64,000 nt of DNA from Rhodosalinus halophilus (GCF_003298775.1 NZ_QNTQ01000013.1:62001-126000); one strand, 5' to 3'. Positions 21,838 to 31,111 are shown, counted from the first letter of the stretch. The notes: generated by a model not told the origin, from the sequence alone. Numbers and translations are program-made.

Positions 21838-23886
21838 ATGAGCACCGATCCCCTCGTCGTCTTCACGCCCTCGGGCAAGCGCGGCCGCTTCCCCGCCGGA
21901 ACGCCCGTGCTGACCGCGGCGCGCAGGCTGGGCGTCGATCTCGATTCGGTCTGCGGCGGGCGCGGGATCTGCTCCAAGTGTCAGGTGGCGCCCGCCTACG
22001 GCGCCTTTCCCAAGCACGGCGTGACGGTGGCCGAGGACGCCCTTTCGCCCTGGAACGCGGTGGAGGAACGCTACGACTCCAAGCGCGGCCTGAAGCCGGG
22101 CCGCCGGCTCGGCTGTCAGGCGCAGATCCTGCGCGACGTGGTGATCGACGTCCCCCCCGAAAGCCAGGTGCACCGGCAGGTAGTCCGCAAGTCCGCCGCG
22201 GTGCGCGCGATCGAGATGGACCCCGCGACGCGGCTGCATCTGGTCGAGGTGGCCGAGCCCGACATGCACGAGCCCTCGGGCGACTTCGAGCGGCTCGCGG
22301 CCGCGCTCGAGGCGCAATGGGGCATCGCGGGCGTCACCTGCGATCTGTCGCTGCTCGCCCGGCTCCAGCCCGCGCTGCGCAAGGGCGGCTGGCAGGTGAC
22401 GGTGGCGGTGCACAGCCCGCACAGGGGCGCCGCGCCGCGCGTGCTCGAGATCTGGCCGGGGCTGCATGAGGGGGGCCTCTACGGCCTGGCCATCGACGTG
22501 GGCTCCACGACGATCGCGGCGCATCTGACCGATCTCGACACCGGCGAGGTGCGCGCCTCCTCGGGCATCATGAACCCGCAGATCCGCTTCGGCGAGGATC
22601 TGATGAGCCGCGTGAGCTACGCGATGATGAACCCGGGCGGCGAGGCGGAGATGACCGCAGCGGTGCGCGAGGCGATCGACACCCTGGCGACGGAGATCGC
22701 CGCGGAGGCCGCGATCGACCCTGGCCTGATCGTGGAGACGGTCTTCGTCTGCAACCCGGTGATGCATCACCTGCTGCTGGGCATCGACCCGGTGGAACTG
22801 GGACAGGCGCCCTTCGCGCTCGCCACGTCGGAGAGCCTGGAACTGGAGGCGCGCGACCTCGGGCTCGGCGCGATCAATCCGCGCGCGCGGGCCTATGTGC
22901 TGCCCTGCATCGCGGGGCATGTGGGCGCCGACGCCGCGGCTGTGGCCCTTTCCGAAGAACCCTGGAATTCCAGTGACCTCGCGCTCATCGTGGATGTGGG
23001 CACGAATGCCGAGATCCTGCTGGGCGACACCAGCCGCGTGCTCGCCTGCTCCTCGCCCACGGGCCCCGCCTTCGAGGGCGCGCAGATCAGCGCGGGCCAG
23101 CGCGCCGCGCCGGGCGCGATCGAGGCGGTGCGCATCGACCCGGAGACCAAGGAGCCGCGCTTCCGCGTCATCGGCTGCGCGCTATGGTCCGACGAGGAGG
23201 GCTTCGCCGAGGCCGTCGGTCCCGGCGGCGTCACCGGCATCTGCGGATCGGGCATCATCGAGGCGGTGGCCGAACTCCGCATGGCGGGCCTGATGGACGC
23301 CTCGGGCCTCATCGGCTCGGCCGAGCAGACCGGAAGCCCGCGCTGCGTGCCCGAGGGCCGCACTCACGCCTATCTACTCCACGACGCAACGGCGGAGGGC
23401 GGGCCCCGCATCACGGTCACGCAGGGCGACATCCGCGCCATCCAGCTCGCCAAATCCGCGCTCTACGCCGGCGCGCGGCTGCTGATGGACCAGCGCGGCG
23501 TGGACCGGGTGGACCGCGTGGTGCTGGCGGGCGCCTTCGGCGCGCATATCTCGCCGCTGCACGCGATGGTGCTGGGCATGATCCCCGACGTGCCGCTCGA
23601 CAAGGTCACCAGCGCCGGCAACGCCGCGGGCACCGGCGCGCGCATCGCGCTTCTGAACCGCGGCGCGCGGGCCGAGATCGAACGGCGCGTGCGCGAGATC
23701 GTGAAGGTCGAGACGGCGATCGAGCCGCGCTTCCAGGAGCATTTCGTCGCCGCCAACGCGATCCCGCACGCCACGGCCGCCTTTCCCGAACTCGCGCGGG
23801 TCGCGCCCCTGCCCCGGGTCGCCTTCAACGCCGGCAGCGGAACGGAGGACGAGGGCGGCCGACGGCGCCGCCGCCGCCGCGCCTGA
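21838..23886 (+). CDS. ASKHA-domain 2Fe-2S protein (RamA/RACo-like corrinoid activation, DUF4445)
   Basis: A 682-residue protein. An N-terminal plant-type 2Fe-2S ferredoxin domain has cysteines in VCGGRGICSKC and a later GCQ. A linker follows, then a large actin-like ATPase region with DVGSTTIAAHL near residue 220, DVGTNAEILLG and GSGIIE. This is the architecture of RACo/RamA proteins, which reductively reactivate inactive cob(II)alamin of corrinoid methyltransferases. ATG 21838 begins the ferredoxin homology. The tail is arginine-rich (RRRRRRA). No corrinoid protein or methyltransferase gene is adjacent, so the partner must be encoded elsewhere. Confidence 0.85.
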   Translation: MSTDPLVVFTPSGKRGRFPAGTPVLTAARRLGVDLDSVCGGRGICSKCQVAPAYGAFPKHGVTVAEDALSPWNAVEERYDSKRGLKPGRRLGCQAQILRDVVIDVPPESQVHRQVVRKSAAVRAIEMDPATRLHLVEVAEPDMHEPSGDFERLAAALEAQWGIAGVTCDLSLLARLQPALRKGGWQVTVAVHSPHRGAAPRVLEIWPGLHEGGLYGLAIDVGSTTIAAHLTDLDTGEVRASSGIMNPQIRFGEDLMSRVSYAMMNPGGEAEMTAAVREAIDTLATEIAAEAAIDPGLIVETVFVCNPVMHHLLLGIDPVELGQAPFALATSESLELEARDLGLGAINPRARAYVLPCIAGHVGADAAAVALSEEPWNSSDLALIVDVGTNAEILLGDTSRVLACSSPTGPAFEGAQISAGQRAAPGAIEAVRIDPETKEPRFRVIGCALWSDEEGFAEAVGPGGVTGICGSGIIEAVAELRMAGLMDASGLIGSAEQTGSPRCVPEGRTHAYLLHDATAEGGPRITVTQGDIRAIQLAKSALYAGARLLMDQRGVDRVDRVVLAGAFGAHISPLHAMVLGMIPDVPLDKVTSAGNAAGTGARIALLNRGARAEIERRVREIVKVETAIEPRFQEHFVAANAIPHATAAFPELARVAPLPRVAFNAGSGTEDEGGRRRRRRRA

Positions 23887-23935
23887 AGTCATCCTCCGGG
23901 ACTGCGGACCAAGCCGCGCGCTGGCCCGGCGCCTC

Positions 23936-23964
23936 TTGACCGAGGCGGCCGGCGCGTCTAACCA
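23936..23964 (+). promoter_or_regulatory. Candidate promoter of tRNA-Gly
   Basis: TTGACC (23936-23941), a 17-base spacer, then TAACCA (23959-23964), ending 11 bases before the mature tRNA. Consensus-based prediction. Confidence 0.5.
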
Positions 23965-23975
23965 TCTTGGCCTGC

Positions 23976-24049
23976 GCGGGTATGGTGAAACGGTATCACG
24001 CGAGCTTCCCAAGCTCTAGTTACGGGTTCGATTCCCGTTACCCGCTCCA
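23976..24049 (+). tRNA. tRNA-Gly (CCC anticodon)
   Basis: 74 nucleotides including an encoded CCA. The acceptor stem GCGGGTA pairs with TACCCGC and the discriminator base is T, usual for bacterial tRNA-Gly. The D arm is GTGA-loop-TCAC. The anticodon loop TTCCCAA gives CCC, closed by GAGC/GCTC. The T arm is ACGGG-TTCGATT-CCCGT. Confidence 0.93.
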
Positions 24050-24160
24050 GCCAATCCCAAGCGCATACCTCGGTATTCAAAGCTTGTCTGTGACGCCTGG
24101 ATGCGCGATCGTGGCTGCCGAACGCCATTCAGGGGGAACCGCGGCCGACCGCGGCGCAGA

Positions 24161-24529
24161 ATGCCAAGCAGCCACAGCCCGCACGACTGGCTGATCCATG
24201 TGCTCGACGATCTCGCGCTCTACGCGACCGAGCATGACCTGCCGCGCATCGCCCATGGGCTCGAGCAGGCACGCCAGGCGCTGGATCTCTCCAGCCGCAA
24301 TGGATCGCAGGCCGCGATCCGCACGGTGGAGCGCGCCTGGTTCGTCGATACGCTGCGCGACCTGATCGACTACGCCGCGCAGAACGGGCTGACGGAGACC
24401 GAGCGCCACCTGATCCAGAGCCTCGAGCGCGCCCCGCAGGAATGGGAAAACACCGACCGCGCCGCGGACGGGCAGCGCGCGTCAGCGGCCGGAAACGCGG
24501 CGCAGGACGGAGACGGCACTTACGGCTGA
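24161..24529 (+). CDS. Small protein with duplicated W-L-DL-YA helical repeat
   Basis: A 122-residue, mostly helical protein. It contains two related segments: HDWLIHVLDDLALYATEHDL (residues 8-27) and, about 50 residues later, WFVDTLRDLIDYAAQNGL, each followed by a leucine-rich helix. The same segment occurs once in the small protein at 43315-43521 in the quorum-sensing cluster (HDWILDVLEDLGAYARANGL). The C-terminal 25 residues are polar and probably disordered. No function is known. ATG 24161 starts just before the first repeat. It is convergent with the HDAC-like gene and 111 bases downstream of tRNA-Gly. Confidence 0.7.
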   Translation: MPSSHSPHDWLIHVLDDLALYATEHDLPRIAHGLEQARQALDLSSRNGSQAAIRTVERAWFVDTLRDLIDYAAQNGLTETERHLIQSLERAPQEWENTDRAADGQRASAAGNAAQDGDGTYG

Positions 24530-24533
24530 GCGC

Positions 24534-25652
24534 TCAGACCCACGCCCGCAACCGGGCGCGCAGGCGCGAAACCCCCGCCGCCACCTCCGGGTCCGGCGGC
24601 CCCTCGCGCGGCGCGTCGGCGAGGGTCGTCGTCCAGGTCTCCGGGATCCTGCGGCCAAGGCGGTGCGACCAGCTCAGCCCGCGCAGCACCGCCTCGGCCT
24701 CGGGCGGCAGACGCTCGGGCACCTCGTGCCCCGCGAGCGCAGCCCAGGCACTTGTCCAGGCCCGGCCCACCGACCACGGGTTGTAGCCGCCCCCGCCCAG
24801 CAGCACGAAGCCGGGCGCCATCGGCGCCAGCGCCCGCACCGCCGCGGCGTGGCAGCCGTTCGACCACGCCAGGCGCGACAGGGGATCCTCCGTCACAGCA
24901 TCCGCCCCGCATTGCAGCACGATCGCCTGGGGCCGGTGCGCCGCGACGGCGGGCAGGATCAGCTCCTCGAGCACGCGGGCGAAATCGCCGTCGTGCGCCC
25001 CTCGCGGCAGCGGCAGATTGAGCGCGACGCCCCCCGCGTGATCCTGCAGCGCGCCGGTGAAGGGCCAGCGCCCCTCCTCGTGGGTGGAGATCAGCAGCAT
25101 CCCCTCGACCCCGGCGAAGGCCGCCTCGACCCCGTCGGCGTGATGCGCGTCGATGTCGACGTAGGCCAGCCGGGTGAGCCCGAGCGCCCGCAGCCGCAGG
25201 AGCGCGAGCACCGGATCGTTGAGATAGCAGAATCCGGCGGCCCGGTCGCACATGCCGTGATGCGTGCCACCGCCCGGGTTGAACACGCGCCCGCCCGAGG
25301 CGGCGATCTCGGCGGCGAGCATCGAGCCGCCCGCGGCCGTCGCAGGACGGCGGAACATCTCCGGGAACACGGGATTGGACAGCGTGCCGAGGCCGTGACG
25401 GGCACGCTCTTCCTCGCTCACCCGCTGCGTGCGCTCGGCGCGCACGAGCGTCGCGAGATAGCCGGGATCGTGAAAGGCCGCCAGCGCCGCGGGCTTGGCC
25501 CGGGGACTGGGGCGGAAGCGGCCCTTCGGCAGCCAGCCCAGTGCGCGTGCGAGATCCGTCACCGTGGGCACCCGCGGCACGCGCAGGGGATGGCGCGGCC
25601 CGTAGCTCGACCCGCGATAGACCTCCGATCCGATGAACAGCGGCTCCGTCAT
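24534..25652 (-). CDS. Histone-deacetylase-superfamily hydrolase (AcuC/acetylpolyamine type)
   Basis: Zinc amidohydrolase of 372 residues. Family motifs: GGGTHHGMCDRAAGFCYLND (catalytic His pair), YVDIDAHHADGVE (zinc Asp/His), LQCGADAV, and LLGGGGYNPWSVGRAW. Bacterial members deacetylate small molecules such as acetylpolyamines or acetyl-lysine on proteins (AcuC on acetyl-CoA synthetase); the substrate here cannot be read from sequence. ATG 25652 (MTEPLFIG) is chosen; an ATG nine bases upstream is possible. It is divergent from the AbrB-type gene and ends four bases from the convergent repeat-protein gene. Confidence 0.88.
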   Translation of the reverse strand: MTEPLFIGSEVYRGSSYGPRHPLRVPRVPTVTDLARALGWLPKGRFRPSPRAKPAALAAFHDPGYLATLVRAERTQRVSEEERARHGLGTLSNPVFPEMFRRPATAAGGSMLAAEIAASGGRVFNPGGGTHHGMCDRAAGFCYLNDPVLALLRLRALGLTRLAYVDIDAHHADGVEAAFAGVEGMLLISTHEEGRWPFTGALQDHAGGVALNLPLPRGAHDGDFARVLEELILPAVAAHRPQAIVLQCGADAVTEDPLSRLAWSNGCHAAAVRALAPMAPGFVLLGGGGYNPWSVGRAWTSAWAALAGHEVPERLPPEAEAVLRGLSWSHRLGRRIPETWTTTLADAPREGPPDPEVAAGVSRLRARLRAWV

Positions 25653-25729
25653 GCGCTGCATCCTAGCGCGGGATGCGGCGGGGGCGAGATTGCGCCCGCC
25701 CGGCCCGCCCGGTAAGGGACGCGCACCCG

Positions 25730-26803
25730 ATGACGGATCGCGCCCTGCTCTTCACCGCGCTCGCCGCGCTCGCCCTGACCGCCGCCGGCGCGGCGGGCGG
25801 ATGGGTGGCGGGCCTCGCAGGGCTGCCTCTGCCCTGGCTCATCGGCAGCCTTGCCGCATCCGCGCTGATCGTCGGCCTGGGCGGCCACCGGCTGCCCGCC
25901 GGCTTCCGCTATCCCGAGCCGCTGCGGCTGAGCTTCATCGCGGTGATCGGCCTGATGATCGGCGCGCAGGTCACGCCGGACCTCGCGACGCGCCTGCCGG
26001 GGCTCGCGGTCAGCCTCGCGGCGCTCGCCGTCTTCACGCTCGCCGCCTTCGCGGCGAGCTACGCGGTCTTCCGGGGCCTGGGCGGCTACGACCGCGTGAC
26101 CGCCTTCTACTGCGCCACGCCGGGCGGCCTCTACGAAAGCATCATGCTGGGCGAGGCGGCCGGCGCCGACATCCGACAGCTCACGCTGCAGCAGTTTCTT
26201 CGGATCATCCTCGTCGTCACCCTGCTGCCGCTCGGCATCACGCTGATCGAGGGGATGCCCGTGGGCAGCTCCGCCGGCGTGACGGGCGCGCCGCCGGGCG
26301 CAGAGGTGACGCCATGGGGCCTTGCCTCCACCCTCGCCGCGGGGGCGGTGGGGCTGATCGCGGCGCGGCGGCTGCGCCTGCCCGCGGGGCAGCTTCTCGG
26401 CCCCTTGCTGGCCGCCGCGGCGCTCAACCTCACGGGCTTCGGGCCGGTCGCGCTGCCGGCCGAACTGGTGATCGCGGCGCAGATCGTGGTCGGCGCGAGC
26501 CTCGGCGCGCGCTTTCTGGGCGTCACGGGCAGGATGCTCGGCCGCGCGGCCGGCCTGGGGCTCGTCTCGGTCGGCGTGATGCTGGCGATGGCAGGGGGCG
26601 CCGCCATGGCGCTCTCGGGCGTGACCGGCAAGCCGGTGGACGTTCTGCTCATCAGCTTCGCCCCCGGCGGCGTCACCGAGATGTCGCTCGTCGCGCTGAG
26701 CCTCGGGGCGAGCCCGGCGATCGTGACGCTGCACCACCTGTTCCGCATCGGGCTGACGGTGGTGATCATCAGCGTCGCATCGAAGTTGAAGATACCGCGC
26801 TAA
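25730..26803 (+). CDS. AbrB-family membrane protein
   Basis: A 357-residue integral membrane protein of the AbrB/AmoA-regulator family (Pfam AbrB, ammonia-monooxygenase-associated), with about ten hydrophobic segments arranged as two similar halves. The halves show LPLPWLIGSLAASA (near residue 32) and LPAGQLLGPLLAAAAL (near residue 218). CATPGGLYESIMLGEAAGAD and FAPGGVTEMSLVALSL, one in each half, are typical PGG-E motifs. Transport function is presumed but not established. The stop overlaps the convergent uup stop by four bases. Confidence 0.82.
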   Translation: MTDRALLFTALAALALTAAGAAGGWVAGLAGLPLPWLIGSLAASALIVGLGGHRLPAGFRYPEPLRLSFIAVIGLMIGAQVTPDLATRLPGLAVSLAALAVFTLAAFAASYAVFRGLGGYDRVTAFYCATPGGLYESIMLGEAAGADIRQLTLQQFLRIILVVTLLPLGITLIEGMPVGSSAGVTGAPPGAEVTPWGLASTLAAGAVGLIAARRLRLPAGQLLGPLLAAAALNLTGFGPVALPAELVIAAQIVVGASLGARFLGVTGRMLGRAAGLGLVSVGVMLAMAGGAAMALSGVTGKPVDVLLISFAPGGVTEMSLVALSLGASPAIVTLHHLFRIGLTVVIISVASKLKIPR

Positions 26804-28686
26804 GCTTCTGCCTTTTCTGCCAGAGTCAACCACTCGTCTTCGGCCTTGGCGAGCTTGTCCTGCCGCGCGGCCAGCGCTTCGGTCGCCTTGCGGAACTTCA
26901 CCGGCTCGCGGCTGTAGAGCTCCGGATCCGCGAGAAGCGCCTCGAGTTTCGCGACCTCCGCCTCGAGGCGGGCGATTTCCTCCGGCAGCGCGTCAAGCCG
27001 GTGCCGTTCGGTGAAGGTCAGCTGCCCGGGCGCGCCGGTCTTTTCCGACGCGCCGGAAGCCCCCGGTTTCTCAGAATGTTTCACGCCTGTCCCGGCGGGT
27101 TTCCCACTCCCACGGCCAGAACTTGCCCGCTGCTTTCGCTCCGCAACGGAACTATCTGCATTATTTGATGAAAACGGCTCCGAGCCACGTTGCGCGACAT
27201 AGTCGCTCCAGCCCCCGGCATAGACGGTCGCGCGGCCGTCGCCCTCCATCGCGACGGTGGTCGTGGCCACCCGGTCGAGGAAGTCCCGGTCGTGGCTGAC
27301 CAGCAGCACGGTGCCCTCGTAGCCGTCGAGCAACTCCTGCAGCAGGTCCAGCGTCTCGATGTCGAGATCGTTCGTCGGCTCGTCGAGCACCAACAGGTTG
27401 CTCTCGCGCGCCATAAGTCGGGCGAGCAGCAAGCGCGCCCGTTCGCCCCCCGAGAGCGCGCGGACCGGCGCCCGCGCCTGCGCCTCGTCGAATAGGAAGT
27501 CCTTGAGATAGCCCACGACATGCCGCGGCGTGCCGCGGACCATGACCTGATCGGCCTGCCCGCTCACGCGCAGCTCGGGATCGCCCACCAGATTCTCCCA
27601 CAGCGTGGCGTCCGGGTCGAGGCGCGCGCGCGCCTGGTCGAAGACGGCAGGCACCAGATTCGTGCCGTGGCGCACATGCCCCGAATCCGGCGCGATCTCG
27701 CCCGTCAGCATCTTGAGCAGCGTCGTCTTTCCCACGCCGTTCGGCCCCACGAAGGCCACGCGGTCGCCGCGCAGAACCCGCAGCGAGAACGGTCTGAGGA
27801 TCAGCTTATCGTCATAGGCCTTTGAAATCCCTTCAGCCTCGATGACCAGCTTGCCCGACTTCGGGCCCGATTCCAGCGCCATCGCCGCCGTGCCCTCGCG
27901 CGCGATCATCGCCTTGCGCTCGGCGCGCAGCGCCTGCAGCGCGCGCACGCGTCCCTGGTTGCGCTTGCGCCGGGCGCTGATGCCCTCGACGGCCCAGCGG
28001 GCCTCGGCCTTGATCTTGCGATCCATCTTGTGGCGGGCCTGGTCCTCCTCTTCCCAGAGCTTGTCGCGCCAGGCCTCGAAGCGGTCGAAGCCGATCTCGG
28101 CGCGCCGCACCTCTCCGCGGTCGAGCCAGAGCACGCCGCGCGCAAGCGCCGTCAGGAAGGCGCGGTCGTGGCTGATCAGGATGACCGCGCCCTTCCACGA
28201 CCGCAGCCGCGCCTCGAGCCAGCGAATCGCGGCGATGTCGAGGTGGTTGGTAGGCTCGTCGAGCAGCAGAAGCTCCGGCGCGCCCGCCAGCACCCGCGCG
28301 AGCGCCGCGCGCCGGCGCTCCCCGCCAGAGGCGGCCTCGACGCCGCGGTCGAGCGCCACGTCCAGCCCCTCGGCCGCCTGCTCCACTCGCCAGTGCTCTT
28401 CCGGCGGCAGGTCGCCCACGGCGTAATCGCGCAGCGTGGCCGCGCCCGACATGCGCGGCTCCTGTTCCAGATAGCCGGGCACGACCCCCTGCGGCAGCAC
28501 CCGGCTGCCCGCGTCAGGCTCCACAAGTCCCGCCATGACCTTCATCAGCGTGGACTTGCCCGACCCGTTGCGCCCGACCAGGGCCAGCCGATCGCCCGGT
28601 TGCACGGTCAGATCCACGCCCCGGAAGAGCGGATTGCCCCCGAAGCCGAGCTCGATTCCGGAAAGCTGAAGAAGCGGCGGCGCCAT
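26800..28686 (-). CDS. uup: ABC-F ATPase, Uup type
   Basis: A cytoplasmic ABC-F protein of 628 residues with two nucleotide-binding domains and no membrane segments. Walker A motifs are GRNGSGKST and GPNGVGKTT; signatures are ASGGERRR and LSGGERAR; Walker B motifs are LLLDEPTNHLD and LVLDEPTNDLD. A polar Ser/Gly-rich linker near residues 505-550 leads to a C-terminal coiled coil (EEIARLEAEVAKLEALLAD onward) characteristic of Uup, which acts on ribosome or branched-DNA intermediates. The DNA for the linker is visibly less GC-rich than the rest. Start MAPPLLQLSG at 28686. Confidence 0.88.
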   Translation of the reverse strand: MAPPLLQLSGIELGFGGNPLFRGVDLTVQPGDRLALVGRNGSGKSTLMKVMAGLVEPDAGSRVLPQGVVPGYLEQEPRMSGAATLRDYAVGDLPPEEHWRVEQAAEGLDVALDRGVEAASGGERRRAALARVLAGAPELLLLDEPTNHLDIAAIRWLEARLRSWKGAVILISHDRAFLTALARGVLWLDRGEVRRAEIGFDRFEAWRDKLWEEEDQARHKMDRKIKAEARWAVEGISARRKRNQGRVRALQALRAERKAMIAREGTAAMALESGPKSGKLVIEAEGISKAYDDKLILRPFSLRVLRGDRVAFVGPNGVGKTTLLKMLTGEIAPDSGHVRHGTNLVPAVFDQARARLDPDATLWENLVGDPELRVSGQADQVMVRGTPRHVVGYLKDFLFDEAQARAPVRALSGGERARLLLARLMARESNLLVLDEPTNDLDIETLDLLQELLDGYEGTVLLVSHDRDFLDRVATTTVAMEGDGRATVYAGGWSDYVAQRGSEPFSSNNADSSVAERKQRASSGRGSGKPAGTGVKHSEKPGASGASEKTGAPGQLTFTERHRLDALPEEIARLEAEVAKLEALLADPELYSREPVKFRKATEALAARQDKLAKAEDEWLTLAEKAEA

Positions 28687-28769
28687 GCGCGGCAGCTAAG
28701 CGGCCCGCGGCGCGGCGTCAACGCCGTTCGCTCGCATCTGCATGGAATAGCCGTGCGGCGCGCGGCGAC

Positions 28770-29519
28770 CTAATGCGCCGCGGCGCGAAGCAGCCGCTTG
28801 CGCGCGGGCGGGATCGCGCCGACCTCGACGCCGGTGAAGACATGCAGGGTGTTCATCTGGTCGTCGACCACCGCGTGGTCGCTCACCCAGCCGCCCATCA
28901 GCAGATAGCTCTTCAGCAGCGGCGGCATGCGCGTCATGGCGAGCCGCGCGTCCGGTTTGCGCCTGAGCCGCGCGGCGAAGCGGAAGACCTTGGGCGCCTT
29001 CACGCGTGGCAGCCAGCGCCGGGGCGCGAGATGGCGTTCCTTGAGCATGGCGAAGGCGTCGAGATAGGCCTCTGCGTCGGTGCCCTTGAACGACGCGCAT
29101 CCGAAAAGCAGCTTGACGCCGCTTTCGTCCACGTAGCGCGTCAGCGCGGCCCAGGCGACGCGCAGGACATCGGGATCGGTGACCTCGGGATGGATGCAGA
29201 AGCGGCCCATCTCGACGATCGGCCCCTCGAATTCGGCCAGGGGGGAGAGCTCGTAGTATTGAGCGGAATAGCTCTCGCCGATGCGCCCGCCGTCGGGCAG
29301 CGGCAGGATGCGGAAACAACATACCAGTCGTCCGCTTCCGACCTCCTCGACCAGAACATGGGAGCAGCGCGCGTCGAAGGCGTCAGAGTCCAGTCCTTCG
29401 GGGTCGGCGCCCGGCCGGTCTTCCCCGAAGGCAATATGGCGAAGCCGTTGTGCGGCGCGCACGTCCGCATCACTTTCGGCCACACGCGCGCGGTAGCGCC
29501 CTTTCTGCAAGCCGAGCAT
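28770..29519 (-). CDS. olsB: Ornithine N-acyltransferase, OlsB type (GNAT)
   Basis: A 249-residue acyl-ACP-dependent N-acyltransferase of the OlsB/hemolysin-type GNAT family, which makes lyso-ornithine lipid from 3-hydroxyacyl-ACP and ornithine. Visible are LRHIAFGED, the beta strand LVCCFRILPL, ESYSAQYYELSP, IVEMGRFCIHP, and the acceptor-loop region LLFGCASFKGTD, all typical of this group. No OlsA acyltransferase is adjacent; the lipid acyltransferase at 45118 or another locus could serve, which is speculative. ATG 29519 begins the family homology; the frame is open to 29600. Confidence 0.8.
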   Translation of the reverse strand: MLGLQKGRYRARVAESDADVRAAQRLRHIAFGEDRPGADPEGLDSDAFDARCSHVLVEEVGSGRLVCCFRILPLPDGGRIGESYSAQYYELSPLAEFEGPIVEMGRFCIHPEVTDPDVLRVAWAALTRYVDESGVKLLFGCASFKGTDAEAYLDAFAMLKERHLAPRRWLPRVKAPKVFRFAARLRRKPDARLAMTRMPPLLKSYLLMGGWVSDHAVVDDQMNTLHVFTGVEVGAIPPARKRLLRAAAH

Positions 29520-29618
29520 CGCTGCGTCCTTCCACGTGATCCGAAGCTTATGTGCCGCGCGCACGGCAGGCAAGCGGCCCGTCGCACCGGACCCGCGCAC
29601 GCCGACCGCGCGGCCCGT

Positions 29619-30071
29619 TCAGTCGAGGAAGGTTTCGGGAGAGAACCCGCCAAGCCGGCTCAGCAGCTGGCGGATGAAGCCCACGTTGCCGCCCGAATCC
29701 GTGACACGGCGCTCCAGAGGCACCACGATACCGTCCTCCAGACCGTAACGCTCGACATTGCTGACCGTTCCCGAGGGCCCGAAGCTGATCGCCACGACCT
29801 CGCGCGCCACCTCTTCGGGTGCGCGCCAGGCGAATTGGCGCATCCGGCTGGACACGTAATAGTAGCTGCGCTCGTCGATCATGGCCTCGGTGGTCGGCGC
29901 GCCGATCGTCTCGCGCACGGTCTCGCGCGTATCCTGCCCCACCTCGATCTGCGCCAGATCCTCGGGCGGCGGGGTGTAGCCGTGATCGCGGTACTGGGCC
30001 GAGCAGGCCGTGAGCGCGATCGTCGCCACGACCAGCGCCAGCCCCCTCGCACCGCTCGTAATGGTCCCCAT
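29619..30071 (-). CDS. bamE: Outer-membrane assembly lipoprotein BamE
   Basis: Component of the BAM complex that inserts beta-barrel proteins. It has 150 residues. The signal peptide ends in a lipobox, IALTAC, with cysteine near residue 23 as lipidation site. The SmpA/OmlA domain follows, with IEVGQDTRETVRETIGAPT and a later VVAISFGPSGTVSNVERYGL. ATG 30071 is preferred over a TTG two codons upstream. It is divergent from the DUF177 gene across 85 bases, a conserved arrangement in the order. Confidence 0.9.
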   Translation of the reverse strand: MGTITSGARGLALVVATIALTACSAQYRDHGYTPPPEDLAQIEVGQDTRETVRETIGAPTTEAMIDERSYYYVSSRMRQFAWRAPEEVAREVVAISFGPSGTVSNVERYGLEDGIVVPLERRVTDSGGNVGFIRQLLSRLGGFSPETFLD

Positions 30072-30156
30072 CGACAAACTTCGCCCCGGTTTTCAGCGCC
30101 GCCTCTCCCGCTTACATAGAGACGGCAGAACGATCAAGAAAGGAAGCTCGCCGCGC

Positions 30157-30711
30157 ATGGCCGCCCCAAGCGACACCCCCCGCGACCGCCTCCGGCTCGC
30201 CGCCCTGCCGACCGGCGGTCCGACGCGCTTCGACCTCGCCCCTGACGCGGCGGCGCGCGCCGCGCTGGCCGAGCGTCTCGATCTCATCCGCCTGCCCAAG
30301 CTGCGCTTCACCGGCGCGCTGCATCCCGAGGGGGGCGGCGGCTGGCGACTCGAGGCGGAGCTGGGCGCGACGGTCGTCCAGCCCTGTGCGGTGACGCTCG
30401 AGCCGGTCACCACCCGGATCGACGCGTCGGTGTCGCGCCGGTATCTCGCCGAGCTCGAGGAGCCCGAGGCCGGCAGCGAGACCGAGATGCCCGAGGACGA
30501 GACGCTGGAGCCGCTGCCCGAGATCATCGACCTGGCCGAGGTGATGGCCGAGGCGCTGTCGCTCGAGCTGCCGGACTATCCGCGCGCCGACTCCGCCGCG
30601 TTCGAGGGCCGCCGCGCCGCGCCGCCGGGCGCCGCGCCGATGACGGACGAGGAGACCAAGCCCTTCGCAGGCCTTGCGTCCCTGCGCGACAAGCTGGCCG
30701 GAAAGGAGTGA
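30157..30711 (+). CDS. DUF177 (YceD-family) protein
   Basis: A 184-residue DUF177/YceD protein. The family links to 23S rRNA accumulation and is co-transcribed with rpmF in most bacteria, as here. It includes GTRFDL-like TRFDLAPD, the core VQPCAVTLEPVTTRIDASVSRRY, and an acidic segment ending in LPEIIDLAEVMAEALSLELPDYPR. The C-terminal PFAGLASLRDKL is the usual ending. It starts the DUF177-rpmF-plsX-fabH run. ATG 30157 precedes the conserved region. Confidence 0.85.
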   Translation: MAAPSDTPRDRLRLAALPTGGPTRFDLAPDAAARAALAERLDLIRLPKLRFTGALHPEGGGGWRLEAELGATVVQPCAVTLEPVTTRIDASVSRRYLAELEEPEAGSETEMPEDETLEPLPEIIDLAEVMAEALSLELPDYPRADSAAFEGRRAAPPGAAPMTDEETKPFAGLASLRDKLAGKE

Positions 30712-30731
30712 GAGGGTTCCCGAAATCCTGC

Positions 30732-30759
30732 TTGCGCCGCGACGGAATCGCTGTATTTT
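30732..30759 (+). promoter_or_regulatory. Candidate promoter of rpmF
   Basis: TTGCGC (30732-30737), a 16-base spacer, then TATTTT (30754-30759), 120 bases before the rpmF ATG. Consensus-based prediction in the 168-base gap after DUF177; it would let rpmF be transcribed separately. Confidence 0.4.
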
Positions 30760-30879
30760 CCGCGCCTCACCCGGATTTGGGCTTGCCCTTGCGGGGGCAT
30801 CGCGCCTATGTGCCGCGAAACTCCGCATGACTGCGCCGCACAGCGGCCGGCCGCCCCCGCAACGAACCGAGGTCCGATC

Positions 30880-31086
30880 ATGGCCGTTCAACAGAACAAA
30901 GTGTCGAAGTCGCGCCGCAACATGCGCCGGGCACACCACGCGCTCTCGGGCGCGAACCCGAACGAGTGCCCGAGCTGCGGCGAACTCAAGCGCCCGCATC
31001 ACGTCTGCCCCTCCTGCGGTCATTACGCCGATCGCGAGGTCGTCGCGATGGCGGACGAGGTCGACCTGGACGAGGACGCCGCCTGA
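30880..31086 (+). CDS. rpmF: 50S ribosomal protein L32
   Basis: A 68-residue ribosomal protein: [20 protein letters not shown], then a zinc ribbon with two CPSCG pairs (residues about 30-33 and 43-46), and an acidic tail. All four cysteines are present, so it is the zinc-binding form. It lies between DUF177 and plsX, the standard bacterial context coupling ribosome and lipid synthesis. Confidence 0.97.
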   Translation: MAVQQNKVSKSRRNMRRAHHALSGANPNECPSCGELKRPHHVCPSCGHYADREVVAMADEVDLDEDAA

Positions 31087-31111
31087 GGCAGTCACGGCAC
31101 GGGCCCCGCGC

